The notes below the pieces were generated by a model. It was given only the letters and a program-made list of their open reading frames with translations. It was not told the DNA's origin and searched no databases. The position numbers were made by a program, and so were the translations under genes. Below are positions 1 through 6,773 of a stretch of 25,503 nt of DNA, one piece after another; positions within the stretch are counted from its first letter, which is position 1; the number at the start of each line of letters is the position of its first letter. Location: positions 1-25,503 of IMG/VR virus record IMGVR_UViG_3300018416_000103. One strand, 5' to 3'. Source of the DNA: a virus.

Positions 1-795
1 CAGATATTAAGAGCATTTGTTAAAAGTGCAAATGGTGTTATGCATGAAAAAAGAAAAGTAGTAGGACAATATGAGCAAACAGAATGGCCTACATTTAAAG
101 AAATAGATTCGCCTGTTGCTGTATGGGGTTGTTTAAGAGGTACAGAAGCAGTCATAGATGAAGCAGGTCAGAAAGAACAGGATTGGTATTTTTTTGACCA
201 CGCTTATGTTATGAATGAAGATAAACATAATGTAAACTTTAAATTAAAAGATAGAGTTTATAGATGTACTAAAAATGCACAAATAATAAATGAGATAGAT
301 GAATTATCTGATGATGATTATAAAAGAATAGAAAAGTATGAAGAACATATACAATTAGAACCTTGGAAAAAAGATGGTAAATATATTCTAGTATTTGAAC
401 CATCTGATTTTGCAAAGAGATGGTGGGAAGTACCTAACTGGACAGAAGATACTATTCAATTATTAAAAGATAATACAGATTTAGAAATAAGAATTAGAAA
501 GAAAAATAGTTTAGTATCATTTGAATCCGAGGTAAAAGGTGCAAAGGCAGTAGTAAGTTTACAGTCAGCGGCTGCTATACAGGCACACATATGGGGCATA
601 CCAGGTTATTGTGCAGAAATGTCAGCAGCTTATCCTGTATCACATAGTTTAGAAATGATAAAAAAAGGTTTAGATAGTATACAATATATACCTGATGATA
701 CAAGACAGAAATGGTTAAATAGTATACTTGCAAATCAATATACAATGACAGAGATTGCAGACGGCACTTGTTATAATAGACTTAAAGACAGATGA
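1..795 (+). CDS. GT-B-like glycosyltransferase-related protein, 5'-partial (paralogue A)
   Basis: The frame is open from the first base; the first ATG is at 40, but the codons before it (QILRAF..) resemble the start of the paralogue at 1333-2148 (EIFEAF..), so the gene probably begins outside the window. Shared blocks with that paralogue are a WG(C/L) motif near the start, a KYILVFEPS / KYVLVCPSS strand, a region rich in small residues before an H-x-W-G-(I/K)-P loop, and a C-terminal Q(Y/F)T(M/I)xEI(A/E)(D/N)GT. The late Ser/Ala-rich helix followed by a GIP loop resembles the nucleotide-sugar-binding half of GT-B enzymes, which is inference. No secretion signal is visible. It overlaps the next gene by 4 nt (ATGA). 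The role is probably sugar transfer to DNA or virion, or an unknown capsule-synthesis-like function; the family is not firmly recognised. Confidence 0.6.
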   Translation, partial: QILRAFVKSANGVMHEKRKVVGQYEQTEWPTFKEIDSPVAVWGCLRGTEAVIDEAGQKEQDWYFFDHAYVMNEDKHNVNFKLKDRVYRCTKNAQIINEIDELSDDDYKRIEKYEEHIQLEPWKKDGKYILVFEPSDFAKRWWEVPNWTEDTIQLLKDNTDLEIRIRKKNSLVSFESEVKGAKAVVSLQSAAAIQAHIWGIPGYCAEMSAAYPVSHSLEMIKKGLDSIQYIPDDTRQKWLNSILANQYTMTEIADGTCYNRLKDR

Positions 796-1349
796 AAGAC
801 CAAGATATGTTATATGGGCCGGTAGGGGCTCCTGATAATGATGAATGTTACACACCAGATTATGGTGTTGTACCAATATTAAAATATATTCCAAAAGATA
901 TTACAGTTTGGTGTCCTTTTGATAAAGAAGATTCTGAATTTGTAAAACTAATATCTAAAAATAATCCTGTTGAGTATTCTCACATTGATACTGGCCAAGA
1001 TTTTTTTGAATATGAACCTAAGCATTGGGATATTATAATATCAAATCCACCCTTCGCTAAAAAAAGATTGTTTTTTGAAAGAGCGTTATCTTTTAATAAA
1101 CCTTTTGCTTTAATTATGACCAATACTTGGTTAAATGATTCAGCACCAAAAAAATTATTTAGAGATAAAGATTTACAGTTATTAATGTTTGATAAAAGAA
1201 TGAAATTTATCCAACCAGATGGTAGACCTAATGAAAAGATTACTTTTAGTGTTAGTTATTATTGTTGGAATTTATTACCAAAACAAATTATTATGGAAGA
1301 TTTAAATATTAACGGTGGCACAGGTACATTAAATGAATTTATATCATAA
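792..1349 (+). CDS. Dam-like DNA N6-adenine methyltransferase-related protein
   Basis: A 185-aa protein with the features of short phage Dam-type proteins. It has an early E-C-Y-T-P (residues 18-22), a PFD strand at 42-44 in the place of the SAM-binding motif I region, and the catalytic-type motif S-N-P-P-F at 84-88, matching the (D/N)PP(Y/F) motif of N6-adenine methyltransferases. A classical FxGxG motif I is not obvious; this is usual for this short phage subgroup, where the equivalent strand reads xPFD. The likely reaction is transfer of methyl from S-adenosylmethionine to adenine N6 in phage DNA, protecting it from restriction. The start overlaps the stop of the upstream gene (ATGA), and its end overlaps the next gene by 17 nt, so the genes are translated as a unit. 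Activity and specificity cannot be read from the sequence. Confidence 0.7.
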   Translation: MKDQDMLYGPVGAPDNDECYTPDYGVVPILKYIPKDITVWCPFDKEDSEFVKLISKNNPVEYSHIDTGQDFFEYEPKHWDIIISNPPFAKKRLFFERALSFNKPFALIMTNTWLNDSAPKKLFRDKDLQLLMFDKRMKFIQPDGRPNEKITFSVSYYCWNLLPKQIIMEDLNINGGTGTLNEFIS

Positions 1350-2148
1350 GTTAGATTGGAATAAATGTTTATCTCACGAAATATTTGAGGCATTTAAGAA
1401 AGGTTGGCCTGAAACAGATGAAGAAGTCCATTTCTTTTGGGGTTTAGGCGGTAAGAATAGACCTGAAATTGCAGAGTGTATGAGATTAAATAAAAAATGG
1501 TTTATGATAGATGTTGGTTATTTTACAGAACAAATCACCAGATATCCTGAACCTAAAATTCACGATTACGATAAAACATATTTTAGAATATGCCATCAAG
1601 GTTTACACACAACAAGAGGTGCGATTGGTGGTACTCAAAGAATAAACGAATTAAAAAGTAAAGGTATTGATGTAGAGTTTAAGGGTTGGAAAACAGGTGA
1701 TTGTAAATATGTTTTAGTTTGTCCTTCATCACCACAAGTTACCAGAGAAATAAATGGTATGGAACAAGATGAATGGGTAAATGCAATAACATTAGAATTA
1801 CAAAAACATACAAAACTACCAATTGTTGTAAGAAACAAACCAAGACCTAATAATGAGTTTTGGGGAACAGATATAAAAGATAGTTTACAAGACGCTTCTG
1901 TTTTGGTAACAAACTTATCTCTAGCAGCTATTGACGCTGTACTAAATAAAACACCTGTAATTTGTGATGGCAGATATCACATATGTTCTCCAATTGCAAG
2001 TCATGAACCTAAATTTGTAAATAGACCAATGCGACCTGGTAGAAAAACTATGGATGAGTGGTTTAAATTTGTTACACAAAATCAATTTACCATACCTGAA
2101 ATAGAAAACGGTACGGCATTTGAGGTAATGAAGACACAATTGATATGA
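1333..2148 (+). CDS. GT-B-like glycosyltransferase-related protein (paralogue B)
   Basis: A 271-aa full-length paralogue of the partial gene at 1-795, with matching blocks in the same order: a WGLGG near residue 36, then KKWFMIDVGYF against DWYFFDHAYV, YVLVCPSS near residue 125, VVRNKP near 166, LSLAAIDAVLNKTPV near 195-209 and a C-terminal QNQFTIPEIENGT. The LAAIDA-x-L-x-K-T-P-V segment looks like the donor-binding end of GT-B folds (S-x-A-x-x-E-A-hyd-x-x-G-x-P). No export signal is seen. The ATG lies inside the methyltransferase gene, and the stop overlaps the next start (ATGATAA), so coupling on both sides is likely. It probably acts with its neighbours in glycosylation or modification. 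The assignment is inferred from pattern, not from a recognised family. Confidence 0.6.
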   Translation: MNLYHKLDWNKCLSHEIFEAFKKGWPETDEEVHFFWGLGGKNRPEIAECMRLNKKWFMIDVGYFTEQITRYPEPKIHDYDKTYFRICHQGLHTTRGAIGGTQRINELKSKGIDVEFKGWKTGDCKYVLVCPSSPQVTREINGMEQDEWVNAITLELQKHTKLPIVVRNKPRPNNEFWGTDIKDSLQDASVLVTNLSLAAIDAVLNKTPVICDGRYHICSPIASHEPKFVNRPMRPGRKTMDEWFKFVTQNQFTIPEIENGTAFEVMKTQLI

Positions 2149-2858
2149 TAAATTTTTGCTGTGTTTTTTATGGTCAAAAGTATGACCCAAAATATGTTCA
2201 AGTATTATATAATATGATACAAAGACATTTAACTGTGCCTCATAGATTTATTTGTTTTACCGACCATGTAAGATTACAAAAAATGATAGATGGTGATATC
2301 ATATGTAAACCTTTTCATTATCATAATTATCATGGGTGGTGGAACAAACTTCAATTATTTTCACCAGAGGCAGAACTAGAAGGTGTAAATTTTTACCTTG
2401 ACCTTGATGTAGTCATTTTAGAAAACATAGATAAGTTTATAACATTTAGTAAAGATGATGAATTTTCTATCACAAGAGATTTCAGTTATCCGACCAAAGG
2501 TTTTAATTCTAGTGTTATGAAGTGGAACAATTCAATAGAAACCGACCGTATCTGGAAACCATTTCTAAAAGATAAGACGGCACTAATGCAATTACAAGGT
2601 GACCAAAATGTAATATCTAAATTGACCACGGATGTAATATCAGATATGCCAAACCTAAAAGTAAAACCTAAACCAGCGGTAGTACCATATCCTGATGAAT
2701 GGACATTTTCATATAAATGGCACGACAGAATAGAACCTAGATTTCACAAAGGTAAATGGGATTTTACCAGATTAGAAGGTGCCTCAATATCTGTATTTCA
2801 CGGAACACCAAACCCTCACGAAGCACAACAAGATTGGGTCAAAAATAACTGGAAATAG
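2145..2858 (+). CDS. GT-A type glycosyltransferase
   Basis: A 237-aa protein with a clear GT-A layout: an N-terminal strand (residues 2-9), an ICFTD segment near 36-40, a WWNK motif at 65-68, and the metal-binding D-x-D in Y-L-D-L-D-V-V (D86/D88), followed by I-L-E-N-I-D. A GDQN motif near 153-156 and a C-terminal H-G-x-P-N-P-H complete a pattern common in GT8/GT32-like phage glycosyltransferases. It transfers a sugar from a nucleotide-sugar donor with a divalent metal; the acceptor (modified DNA base, virion protein or host surface glycan) cannot be told. It is the last gene of the left-hand modification block, and a promoter starts 4 nt after its stop. GT-A fold is confident, acceptor unknown. 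Confidence 0.8.
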   Translation: MINFCCVFYGQKYDPKYVQVLYNMIQRHLTVPHRFICFTDHVRLQKMIDGDIICKPFHYHNYHGWWNKLQLFSPEAELEGVNFYLDLDVVILENIDKFITFSKDDEFSITRDFSYPTKGFNSSVMKWNNSIETDRIWKPFLKDKTALMQLQGDQNVISKLTTDVISDMPNLKVKPKPAVVPYPDEWTFSYKWHDRIEPRFHKGKWDFTRLEGASISVFHGTPNPHEAQQDWVKNNWK

Positions 2859-2861
2859 GGC

Positions 2862-2890
2862 TTGACAAACACCTAGGATTTTGATATCCT
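2862..2890 (+). promoter_or_regulatory. Sigma70-type promoter P1
   Basis: TTGACA at 2862-2867, a 17-nt spacer and TATCCT at 2885-2890, just after the glycosyltransferase stop. Expected transcript start is near 2897. It shares the cTTGACA / TATCCT signature with six other promoters in the window. Confidence 0.85.
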
Positions 2891-2925
2891 CCAGATTGTG
2901 CAAAAAATGAACAATTTTAGTCAAA

Positions 2926-2940
2926 TGAGAATCATTCTCA
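2926..2940. promoter_or_regulatory. Fur-box-like perfect palindrome
   Basis: TGAGAATCATTCTCA is a perfect 7-1-7 inverted repeat. It matches the 7-1-7 architecture of Fur operators (TGATAATnATTATCA) with one symmetric change per arm, and resembles the TGAGAAT-type variants known in proteobacteria. It lies about 30 nt downstream of the P1 start and directly upstream of where the -35 of a TATCCT at 2967 would be. It could instead form a short RNA hairpin, but no T-run follows at once. Operator function is inference. Confidence 0.5.
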
Positions 2941-2966
2941 ATAAATTATTTTCAATTATTTTAAAA

Positions 2967-2972
2967 TATCCT
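2967..2972 (+). promoter_or_regulatory. Possible -35-less promoter (-10 element only)
   Basis: TATCCTTATAT at 2967-2977 is repeated exactly at 3029-3039, where it is the -10 region of P2. At 2967 there is no TTGACA at 17 nt; that position (2944-2949) reads AATTAT and is preceded within 3 nt by the palindrome at 2926-2940. This layout would suit an activator-dependent (middle-type) promoter, or it may be a remnant duplicate of P2. Confidence 0.3.
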
Positions 2973-3005
2973 TATATTTCAATGACTTGGAGAGGCAGAA
3001 AGTGC

Positions 3006-3034
3006 TTGACAAGTGTTTTTAACTATGGTATCCT
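3006..3034 (+). promoter_or_regulatory. Sigma70-type promoter P2
   Basis: TTGACA at 3006-3011, a 17-nt spacer, TATCCT at 3029-3034. Expected start near 3041, giving a leader of about 25 nt before the ATG at 3066 with GAGG at 3053-3056. Confidence 0.85.
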
Positions 3035-3065
3035 TATATCATAAACTAAAACGAGGTTATACACT

Positions 3066-3197
3066 ATGAAATTTGTACTATCAGACATCAAAAAAGGCTA
3101 TAAAATTAAGACAGTTATGAAAAGACACGATATATCAGCTACACTGGTTATGGCGTGTATGCACATAATACAAAGAAGTGCTGGAAGGTCTTTATAA
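3066..3197 (+). CDS. Small basic protein, unknown (43 aa)
   Basis: The ATG at 3066 follows promoter P2 by about 25 nt and a GAGG Shine-Dalgarno by 9 nt. The reading frame ends in TAATG, overlapping the start of the next gene, which supports both genes. The product is 43 aa, Lys/Arg-rich (KKGYKIK, KRH), with no motif recognised. It is the first gene of the P2 operon; early promoter-proximal small basic proteins in T4-like phages are often host-takeover factors, but nothing here shows that directly. Confidence 0.6.
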   Translation: MKFVLSDIKKGYKIKTVMKRHDISATLVMACMHIIQRSAGRSL

Positions 3198-3571
3198 TGA
3201 GAACTATGATAATGTCAGAAGAATGGCCAGGAAAAGATAACTGGATGAAAAAGAAACCTTTAGGTATGGGTGATTTATTGGGTCGTACATCAGAACGACA
3301 TTACAATAAACAAACTTGTATACAAAAAATACTTGATAATCTATCACCTAATGATGAATATAGTATAGCAAAAAATTTACCAATAGATATGTTATATGAT
3401 TTTAAAATACACTTTAAAGGTATGTTTAGAATTAGATATCGTGGTAAAAGTGATTACAATAGAAGGTATTTTAGAGCGCCTAATCATTGTCTACAAAAAT
3501 ATGCAACAAGTTTTGCAATTTATCCGAGAGATGATGAAGGAGTATTAATGATATTGAAGGAGAGTAAATAA
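3197..3571 (+). CDS. Conserved phage hypothetical protein
   Basis: The start chosen is the ATG at 3197 in TAATG with AAGG at 3184-3187, giving 124 aa; an in-frame ATG at 3155 would add 14 residues but lies inside the preceding small gene and lacks a better ribosome site. The product has a GMGDLLGRTS segment near residues 23-32 and a basic aromatic-rich middle (FRIRYRGKSDYNRRYFRAP). No signal peptide or membrane segment is seen. The stop overlaps the next start by one base (TAATG). Function unknown. Confidence 0.7.
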   Translation: MRTMIMSEEWPGKDNWMKKKPLGMGDLLGRTSERHYNKQTCIQKILDNLSPNDEYSIAKNLPIDMLYDFKIHFKGMFRIRYRGKSDYNRRYFRAPNHCLQKYATSFAIYPRDDEGVLMILKESK

Positions 3572-3819
3572 TGAATACAAATATGAAAAGAGAAATAATG
3601 AATATGAGTTTATCACAATTGAATGAATTACAAGATTTTATTCGTGATGTAAAAGTTATGTCCGCTAAAGCGTCAATAACAGAAGGTTCAAAAGTATATG
3701 TAGTTCAAAAGACTAAAAAAACTTTGGGTACTGTGTTAAAAATAAAAATAAAAAAAGCTGTTGTTGAGATGAATGGCACCAGATACAATGTACCATTATC
3801 AATGTTGGAGGCTGCTTAA
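3571..3819 (+). CDS. Small SH3/KOW-like conserved phage protein
   Basis: An 82-aa protein with a helical N-terminus (SLSQLNELQDFIRDVK, residues 12-27) and a C-terminal beta-rich part reading GSKVYVV..KTLGTVLKIKIKKAVVEMNGTRY. The second part has the look of a small SH3- or KOW-type barrel that could bind nucleic acid. Proteins of this pattern are widespread in T4-like cyanophages (from memory), where they have no known role. It is translationally coupled at both ends by TAATG junctions. Confidence 0.75.
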   Translation: MNTNMKREIMNMSLSQLNELQDFIRDVKVMSAKASITEGSKVYVVQKTKKTLGTVLKIKIKKAVVEMNGTRYNVPLSMLEAA

Positions 3820-4010
3820 TGAGTGCAATTAAAGAATATATGATGGACGAAGCTGAAGTCTTGGTCCATAAAATGAGTAAAAAAAATCTATCAGAAGAAG
3901 ACTTACATTTTCAATTTGAAAATATACTAACTAATGAACAAAAACAATGTTTAGCAATGTTAGGTGTTGAAGACAAATATGCTTTTGTAGAGGAAGTTAA
4001 CTATGAATAA
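3819..4010 (+). CDS. Small acidic protein, unknown (63 aa)
   Basis: Starts in a TAATG junction with a GGAGG about 10 nt upstream and overlaps the next gene by 8 nt. The product is acidic and helical, with SKKNLSEEDLHFQFENIL in the middle and no known motif. Function unknown; coupling to both neighbours makes it a real gene. Confidence 0.65.
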   Translation: MSAIKEYMMDEAEVLVHKMSKKNLSEEDLHFQFENILTNEQKQCLAMLGVEDKYAFVEEVNYE

Positions 4011-4323
4011 ATTTATTTTAAATGTGCTGGTTTTATTTTCTCTTATATTGTTTTCTTTTCCAGCACATTCTCAATCTTATGAAGAAGATGTTGGTTCTCA
4101 TATTATACGAGAAACAATATCAGGTAGAGATATAGACAAAGAGAGAATTATGGCAAATGAGTTAAGGCGAATAACACATCAACATACGATTGAGGTATTA
4201 GGAGTTTTAGCAGAACATTTACCTGCCGTCTTAAAAGGTTTACAGACGGAGTTAAAAATGAAAGCAGACTTAGAATATAAGTGTTCATTATTAGAGGGTA
4301 CAAAGTATCCGTGTGAGGAGTAA
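4003..4323 (+). CDS. Exported small protein with signal peptide
   Basis: A 106-aa protein with a typical Sec signal peptide: M-N-K then a hydrophobic core (FILNVLVLFSLILFSF) and a likely cleavage after A-H-S at residues 21-23. The mature part is helical and charged, with two Cys near the C-terminus (CSLLEGTKYPCEE) that could form a disulfide in the periplasm. Start overlaps the previous gene by 8 nt, with GAGG upstream. Likely acts in the host envelope; superinfection exclusion or lysis control are possible roles but not shown. Confidence 0.7.
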   Translation: MNKFILNVLVLFSLILFSFPAHSQSYEEDVGSHIIRETISGRDIDKERIMANELRRITHQHTIEVLGVLAEHLPAVLKGLQTELKMKADLEYKCSLLEGTKYPCEE

Positions 4324-4324
4324 A

Positions 4325-4558
4325 ATGACAATAGTAAAGAAAACAGAAAAAAATAAAATAGTTGTTGACCTAACAGGTCAAGACGGTAATGCATTTTGTT
4401 TAATCAAACTTGCAAGTGATTTATGTAAGAAACTAAATCGTGTGGGTGCTGATTTAAACTTTGATACAATATATAAAGATATGACCAATGGTGATTATGA
4501 AAATCTAGTTCAAGTATTTGATGATTACTTCGGTCATTTAGTAATATTAGAGAGGTAA
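4325..4558 (+). CDS. Conserved T4-like cyanophage-type small protein (DLTG..GNAF)
   Basis: The start is taken at ATG 4325 because GAGGAG lies 6 nt upstream; an in-frame ATG at 4313 would place the ribosome site inside the gene. The 77-aa product carries V-D-L-T-G-Q-D-G-N-A-F near residues 14-24, a motif common in small proteins of marine T4-like phages (from memory), and a C-terminal YFGHLVILE. It is soluble, with no assigned function. It sits 1 nt after the preceding stop. Confidence 0.75.
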   Translation: MTIVKKTEKNKIVVDLTGQDGNAFCLIKLASDLCKKLNRVGADLNFDTIYKDMTNGDYENLVQVFDDYFGHLVILER

Positions 4559-4561
4559 ATT

Positions 4562-4684
4562 ATGATATGGGTAGATATAATTGTATGGATTTTTAATTTG
4601 TCAGCAATTTATATTTTGATGAATTTAACCAGAATACACGATAGCTTATGTATGGTGTTTTCTAAAATAGATGAAAAATTATAG
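4562..4684 (+). CDS. Single-span membrane small protein (40 aa)
   Basis: ATG at 4562 with AGAGG 8 nt upstream, directly after the preceding stop. Residues 1-22 are hydrophobic (WVDIIVWIFNLSAIYILM), then a charged tail. Probably an inner-membrane small protein of unknown role, in the same operon as its neighbours. Confidence 0.55.
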   Translation: MIWVDIIVWIFNLSAIYILMNLTRIHDSLCMVFSKIDEKL

Positions 4685-4692
4685 GAGGTCTA

Positions 4693-5058
4693 ATGTTAAC
4701 GAGAGAAGAAATAAGAGAAGAATTTGAGGTTGCAAAACTAAAAGACACTACAAGAGGTAGAAATACCTATGTCAATCGTATTGCAATGATAGAAAAACAT
4801 ATGAACCAAGAAAAAGAAATGCCTGAGTTGTACGAACACTTAATATCAGAAAATGGTTTACCGTTATTTAAGTGGGAAGGATTATACAAGGCATATACTT
4901 CACCAGACCCAAAGGCGGCTTTTGGTGTATTAAAAATGGATAGTGAAAAAGATGTAAGAACAACAGAGCAAATGATAGATGATGTATCAGTAGAGGTACC
5001 AGTTGTACCAGAAGATGATGTATCAAAAGTAATAGGTGATATGAATGAAATACAATGA
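4693..5058 (+). CDS. Conserved phage hypothetical protein with acidic tail
   Basis: A 121-aa protein starting 8 nt after the upstream stop with AGGAGG at 4684-4689, a strong ribosome site. The N-terminal two thirds are helical and charged (LTREEIREEFEVAKLKD); the last 35 residues are acidic and Val/Asp-rich (SVEVPVVPEDD). No catalytic motif is recognised. It overlaps the DUF3310-type gene by 14 nt. A long minus-strand frame over the same DNA has no ribosome site and is a shadow. Confidence 0.65.
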   Translation: MLTREEIREEFEVAKLKDTTRGRNTYVNRIAMIEKHMNQEKEMPELYEHLISENGLPLFKWEGLYKAYTSPDPKAAFGVLKMDSEKDVRTTEQMIDDVSVEVPVVPEDDVSKVIGDMNEIQ

Positions 5059-5308
5059 AGACCAAATACTACAAGAGATAGGTACTTATATTCAAGGTAC
5101 CTATAATCAACACTATAGCACCACAAAAGATGGTATGCAAGTTCAAGATATGTTAAGACATCTTGATATAGATAAAGATTTCTGCCAGGCAAATGCAATA
5201 AAATATTTGTGTAGATATGGAAAGAAAGACGGAAAAAATCGTAAAGATTTATTAAAGGCGATACATTATATTGTATTGTTATTAGATAGTGAGGGTAAAA
5301 ATGATTAA
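5045..5308 (+). CDS. DUF3310-type protein (SaV-like)
   Basis: An 87-aa protein whose C-terminal half has the DUF3310 signature: F-C-Q-A-N-A-I-K-Y-L-C-R-Y-G-K-K-D-G followed by D-L-x-K-A-I-H-Y-I (residues about 46-77). The family is common in phages of many hosts and is sometimes called SaV-like or nucleotide-kinase-like without biochemical proof. The start lies inside the upstream gene (14-nt overlap) and the end overlaps the next small gene by 8 nt. Family assignment is good, function open. Confidence 0.8.
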   Translation: MKYNEDQILQEIGTYIQGTYNQHYSTTKDGMQVQDMLRHLDIDKDFCQANAIKYLCRYGKKDGKNRKDLLKAIHYIVLLLDSEGKND

Positions 5309-5396
5309 GTTAATAAGTAAATTAATAGCAACCACAGGTTTAGTAATCATCATATCTTATGTTGCATTATTAATTATGGATAAACTAGTGAGGTAA
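5301..5396 (+). CDS. Tiny membrane protein (31 aa)
   Basis: ATG at 5301 preceded by GAGGG with 5-nt spacing, inside the end of the DUF3310-type gene. The product is almost wholly one hydrophobic helix (LIATTGLVIIISYVALLI) with Lys on both flanks. It resembles the small membrane proteins that phages often encode, but too little is present to assign a role. Confidence 0.5.
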   Translation: MIKLISKLIATTGLVIIISYVALLIMDKLVR

Positions 5397-5399
5397 AAT

Positions 5400-5576
5400 A
5401 TGGCACACGAAGCGATAAAATTAATTGAAGTATTAAATGTTATAGAGGAAACTTTAGAATTAGAACCTGCTGGTCCTAATCGTAAAACCTTAATTGCATT
5501 TATACACGCTGTTAGAGATGAAGCTCAAGCAGAGGTAGACCAATTTGAGGAAGATATGGAAAAGGTGATACATTAA
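5400..5576 (+). CDS. Small acidic protein, unknown (58 aa)
   Basis: ATG at 5400 follows a GAGG site by 7 nt and the previous stop by 3 nt; the stop overlaps the next start in TAATG. The product is an acidic amphipathic helical protein (ELEPAGPNRKTLIAFIHAV; AEVDQFEEDMEK). No motif recognised. Confidence 0.6.
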   Translation: MAHEAIKLIEVLNVIEETLELEPAGPNRKTLIAFIHAVRDEAQAEVDQFEEDMEKVIH

Positions 5577-6040
5577 TGAAAGAATTTGATTACAATTTAG
5601 ATTACAAAAATTTAGATTTTTCACAACAGATTAACAGAAATTATTATCGTATAGGTCGTGGTGAGCAAGGAGTATTATTAGTTGAACCATATAAATCAGA
5701 TATTTGTAAAGTTTGGAAATTTGCAACCTTAGAACACGCTAAGGTAAGTGCCTCTACAATTTATGAAATGTTCCTAGGTTATAGAGATAGAAAAGATTTT
5801 ATTGGTATGGATATGTGCCGTAAATTTTTAGAAATGGGTTTTACCAGGTCTAGAAGATATGCTAATCATAAAGACGGTAAAAAATATGATGAAAATAGAA
5901 ATATCATACCACAAGAAAAAGACGCTTTGACATCAGAAAAAGCTTTGTGTGCCAGAGTATTTAAATCTGCCAGAGATATGGCGGTAGAAGACCCGATTTA
6001 TCAAAAAATGAGAAAATACTGGAGGGCAAATGAGCGTTGA
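5576..6040 (+). CDS. DUF4385-type protein
   Basis: A 154-aa protein with the pattern of DUF4385: F-D-Y-x-L-D-Y-K-N-L-D-F near residues 4-15, then Y-R-I-G-R-G-E-Q-G-V-L-L-V-E-P-Y near 24-39, G-M-D-M-C-R-K-F-L near 77-85 and the basic stretch R-R-Y-A-N-H-K-D-G-K-K near 93-103. The family occurs in T4-like phages and bacteria with no known activity. It is coupled to the preceding gene by TAATG and overlaps the next by 11 nt. Length is typical for the family as I recall it. Confidence 0.85.
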   Translation: MKEFDYNLDYKNLDFSQQINRNYYRIGRGEQGVLLVEPYKSDICKVWKFATLEHAKVSASTIYEMFLGYRDRKDFIGMDMCRKFLEMGFTRSRRYANHKDGKKYDENRNIIPQEKDALTSEKALCARVFKSARDMAVEDPIYQKMRKYWRANER

Positions 6041-6203
6041 AAAAAGATTATTAAAATTATTTAGAGAAGAAGTTGAAAACTATGGCTTAACACCTCATAT
6101 AAGGCGTGTATTAGAAGATGAAGAATATGCAGCTAAACAAGGTGGTGATAAACCAGATGTTTCAGTAGCAGAATTTGATGGATTTATGAAAAATGAAGAC
6201 TAG
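6030..6203 (+). CDS. Small protein, unknown (57 aa)
   Basis: ATG at 6030 with GGAGGG 3-8 nt upstream, overlapping the DUF4385-type gene. The product has a helical N-terminus (KRLLKLFREEVENYGL) and an acidic end. No recognised family. The strong ribosome site and overlap favour a real gene. Confidence 0.55.
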   Translation: MSVEKRLLKLFREEVENYGLTPHIRRVLEDEEYAAKQGGDKPDVSVAEFDGFMKNED

Positions 6204-6324
6204 AAACTTTGTACAAAAGTGGTTGAAACGGTTTTGTAAGTCCACCGTAGAGGTTGATAGAAAAAAGAGGGAAAAGCGTGGATATACTAAACATAAAAAA
6301 AGCGAAATAAAGCTTGACAAATGA
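6193..6324 (+). CDS. Possible small highly basic protein (43 aa)
   Basis: An ATG at 6193 inside the previous gene opens a 43-aa frame rich in Lys and Arg, with about 19 basic residues (for example RKKREKRGYTKHKK). It could be a small nucleic-acid-binding protein. The ribosome site is weak and the frame runs through the -35 of the next promoter, so it may be a chance frame. Confidence 0.35.
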   Translation: MKTRNFVQKWLKRFCKSTVEVDRKKREKRGYTKHKKSEIKLDK

Positions 6325-6342
6325 TTTATTTTCCTTTATCCT
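6314..6342 (+). promoter_or_regulatory. Sigma70-type promoter P3
   Basis: TTGACA at 6314-6319, 17-nt spacer, TATCCT at 6337-6342; expected start near 6349. The leader before the gene at 6418 holds a small inverted repeat ATTAC-5 nt-GTAAT (6356-6370), a possible site for the regulator it precedes. Confidence 0.85.
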
Positions 6343-6417
6343 ACCAGACAATAGAATTACTATGTGTAATAGTCGTGCAGACTTTAAATGCATATTTAAC
6401 TACAAATGGAGTATATA

Positions 6418-6735
6418 ATGGCAAGAAGAGCATTGAGTAAAACACAGAAGGTTCTGAACCTTCTATCAAAAGGTGAACCTGTATCTTGGAGAACACTAAG
6501 AAATAGGTTTGATTTAACATCACCAAGAGCAATGATTGATACTTTGAGAAGTAAAGGTCATATGATTTTTATCAATGAAACAAGCAAAGGCGTTACCTAT
6601 CGTATGGGTAAACCAACAAAAGCTATCTTAGCTGCTGGCGTATCAGAAGTTTTATTATCTGATAATGCAGACAAGACTATCGTAGCTGCTGGTATTAAAG
6701 CACTTTACGGTACACCTTACGCTTATAACTCTTAA
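6418..6735 (+). CDS. Winged-helix DNA-binding protein
   Basis: The start is ATG 6418, because GGAG at 6408-6411 sits 6 nt upstream; an in-frame ATG at 6406 overlaps that site. The 105-aa product reads MARRALSKTQKVLNLLSKG, then S-W-R-T-L-R-N-R-F-D-L as the recognition-type helix region, then T-S-P-R-A-M-I-D-T-L-R-S-K-G-H and a wing, followed by YRMGKPTKAI. This winged-helix pattern is shared with small regulators of marine T4-like phages (from memory). It is transcribed alone from P3 and ends at a strong hairpin terminator, so it is made as a monocistronic early message. It probably regulates phage or host transcription; the target is unknown. Confidence 0.8.
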   Translation: MARRALSKTQKVLNLLSKGEPVSWRTLRNRFDLTSPRAMIDTLRSKGHMIFINETSKGVTYRMGKPTKAILAAGVSEVLLSDNADKTIVAAGIKALYGTPYAYNS

Positions 6736-6743
6736 TTGAGGAA

Positions 6744-6768
6744 GGCGGCCTTCGGGCCGCCTCATTTT
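6744..6768 (+). terminator. UUCG-loop terminator
   Basis: GGCGGCC (6744-6750), TTCG loop (6751-6754), GGCCGCC (6755-6761): a perfect 7-bp GC stem closed by the very stable C(UUCG)G tetraloop, followed by TCATTTTAT. The only GC-rich run near here, 8 nt after the regulator stop. The T-tract is short. Confidence 0.85.
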
Positions 6769-6773
6769 ATATT

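Noticed and set aside
2926-2940. Terminator at the 2926 palindrome
   Set aside because: The repeat would leave a very small loop, and no run of T follows directly; an operator is the better reading, though unproven.
4767-5198. 143-codon open frame on the minus strand
   Set aside because: It lies fully opposite well-supported + strand genes, has no ribosome site and gives a protein rich in Ser, Leu and Cys as expected for an antisense shadow.
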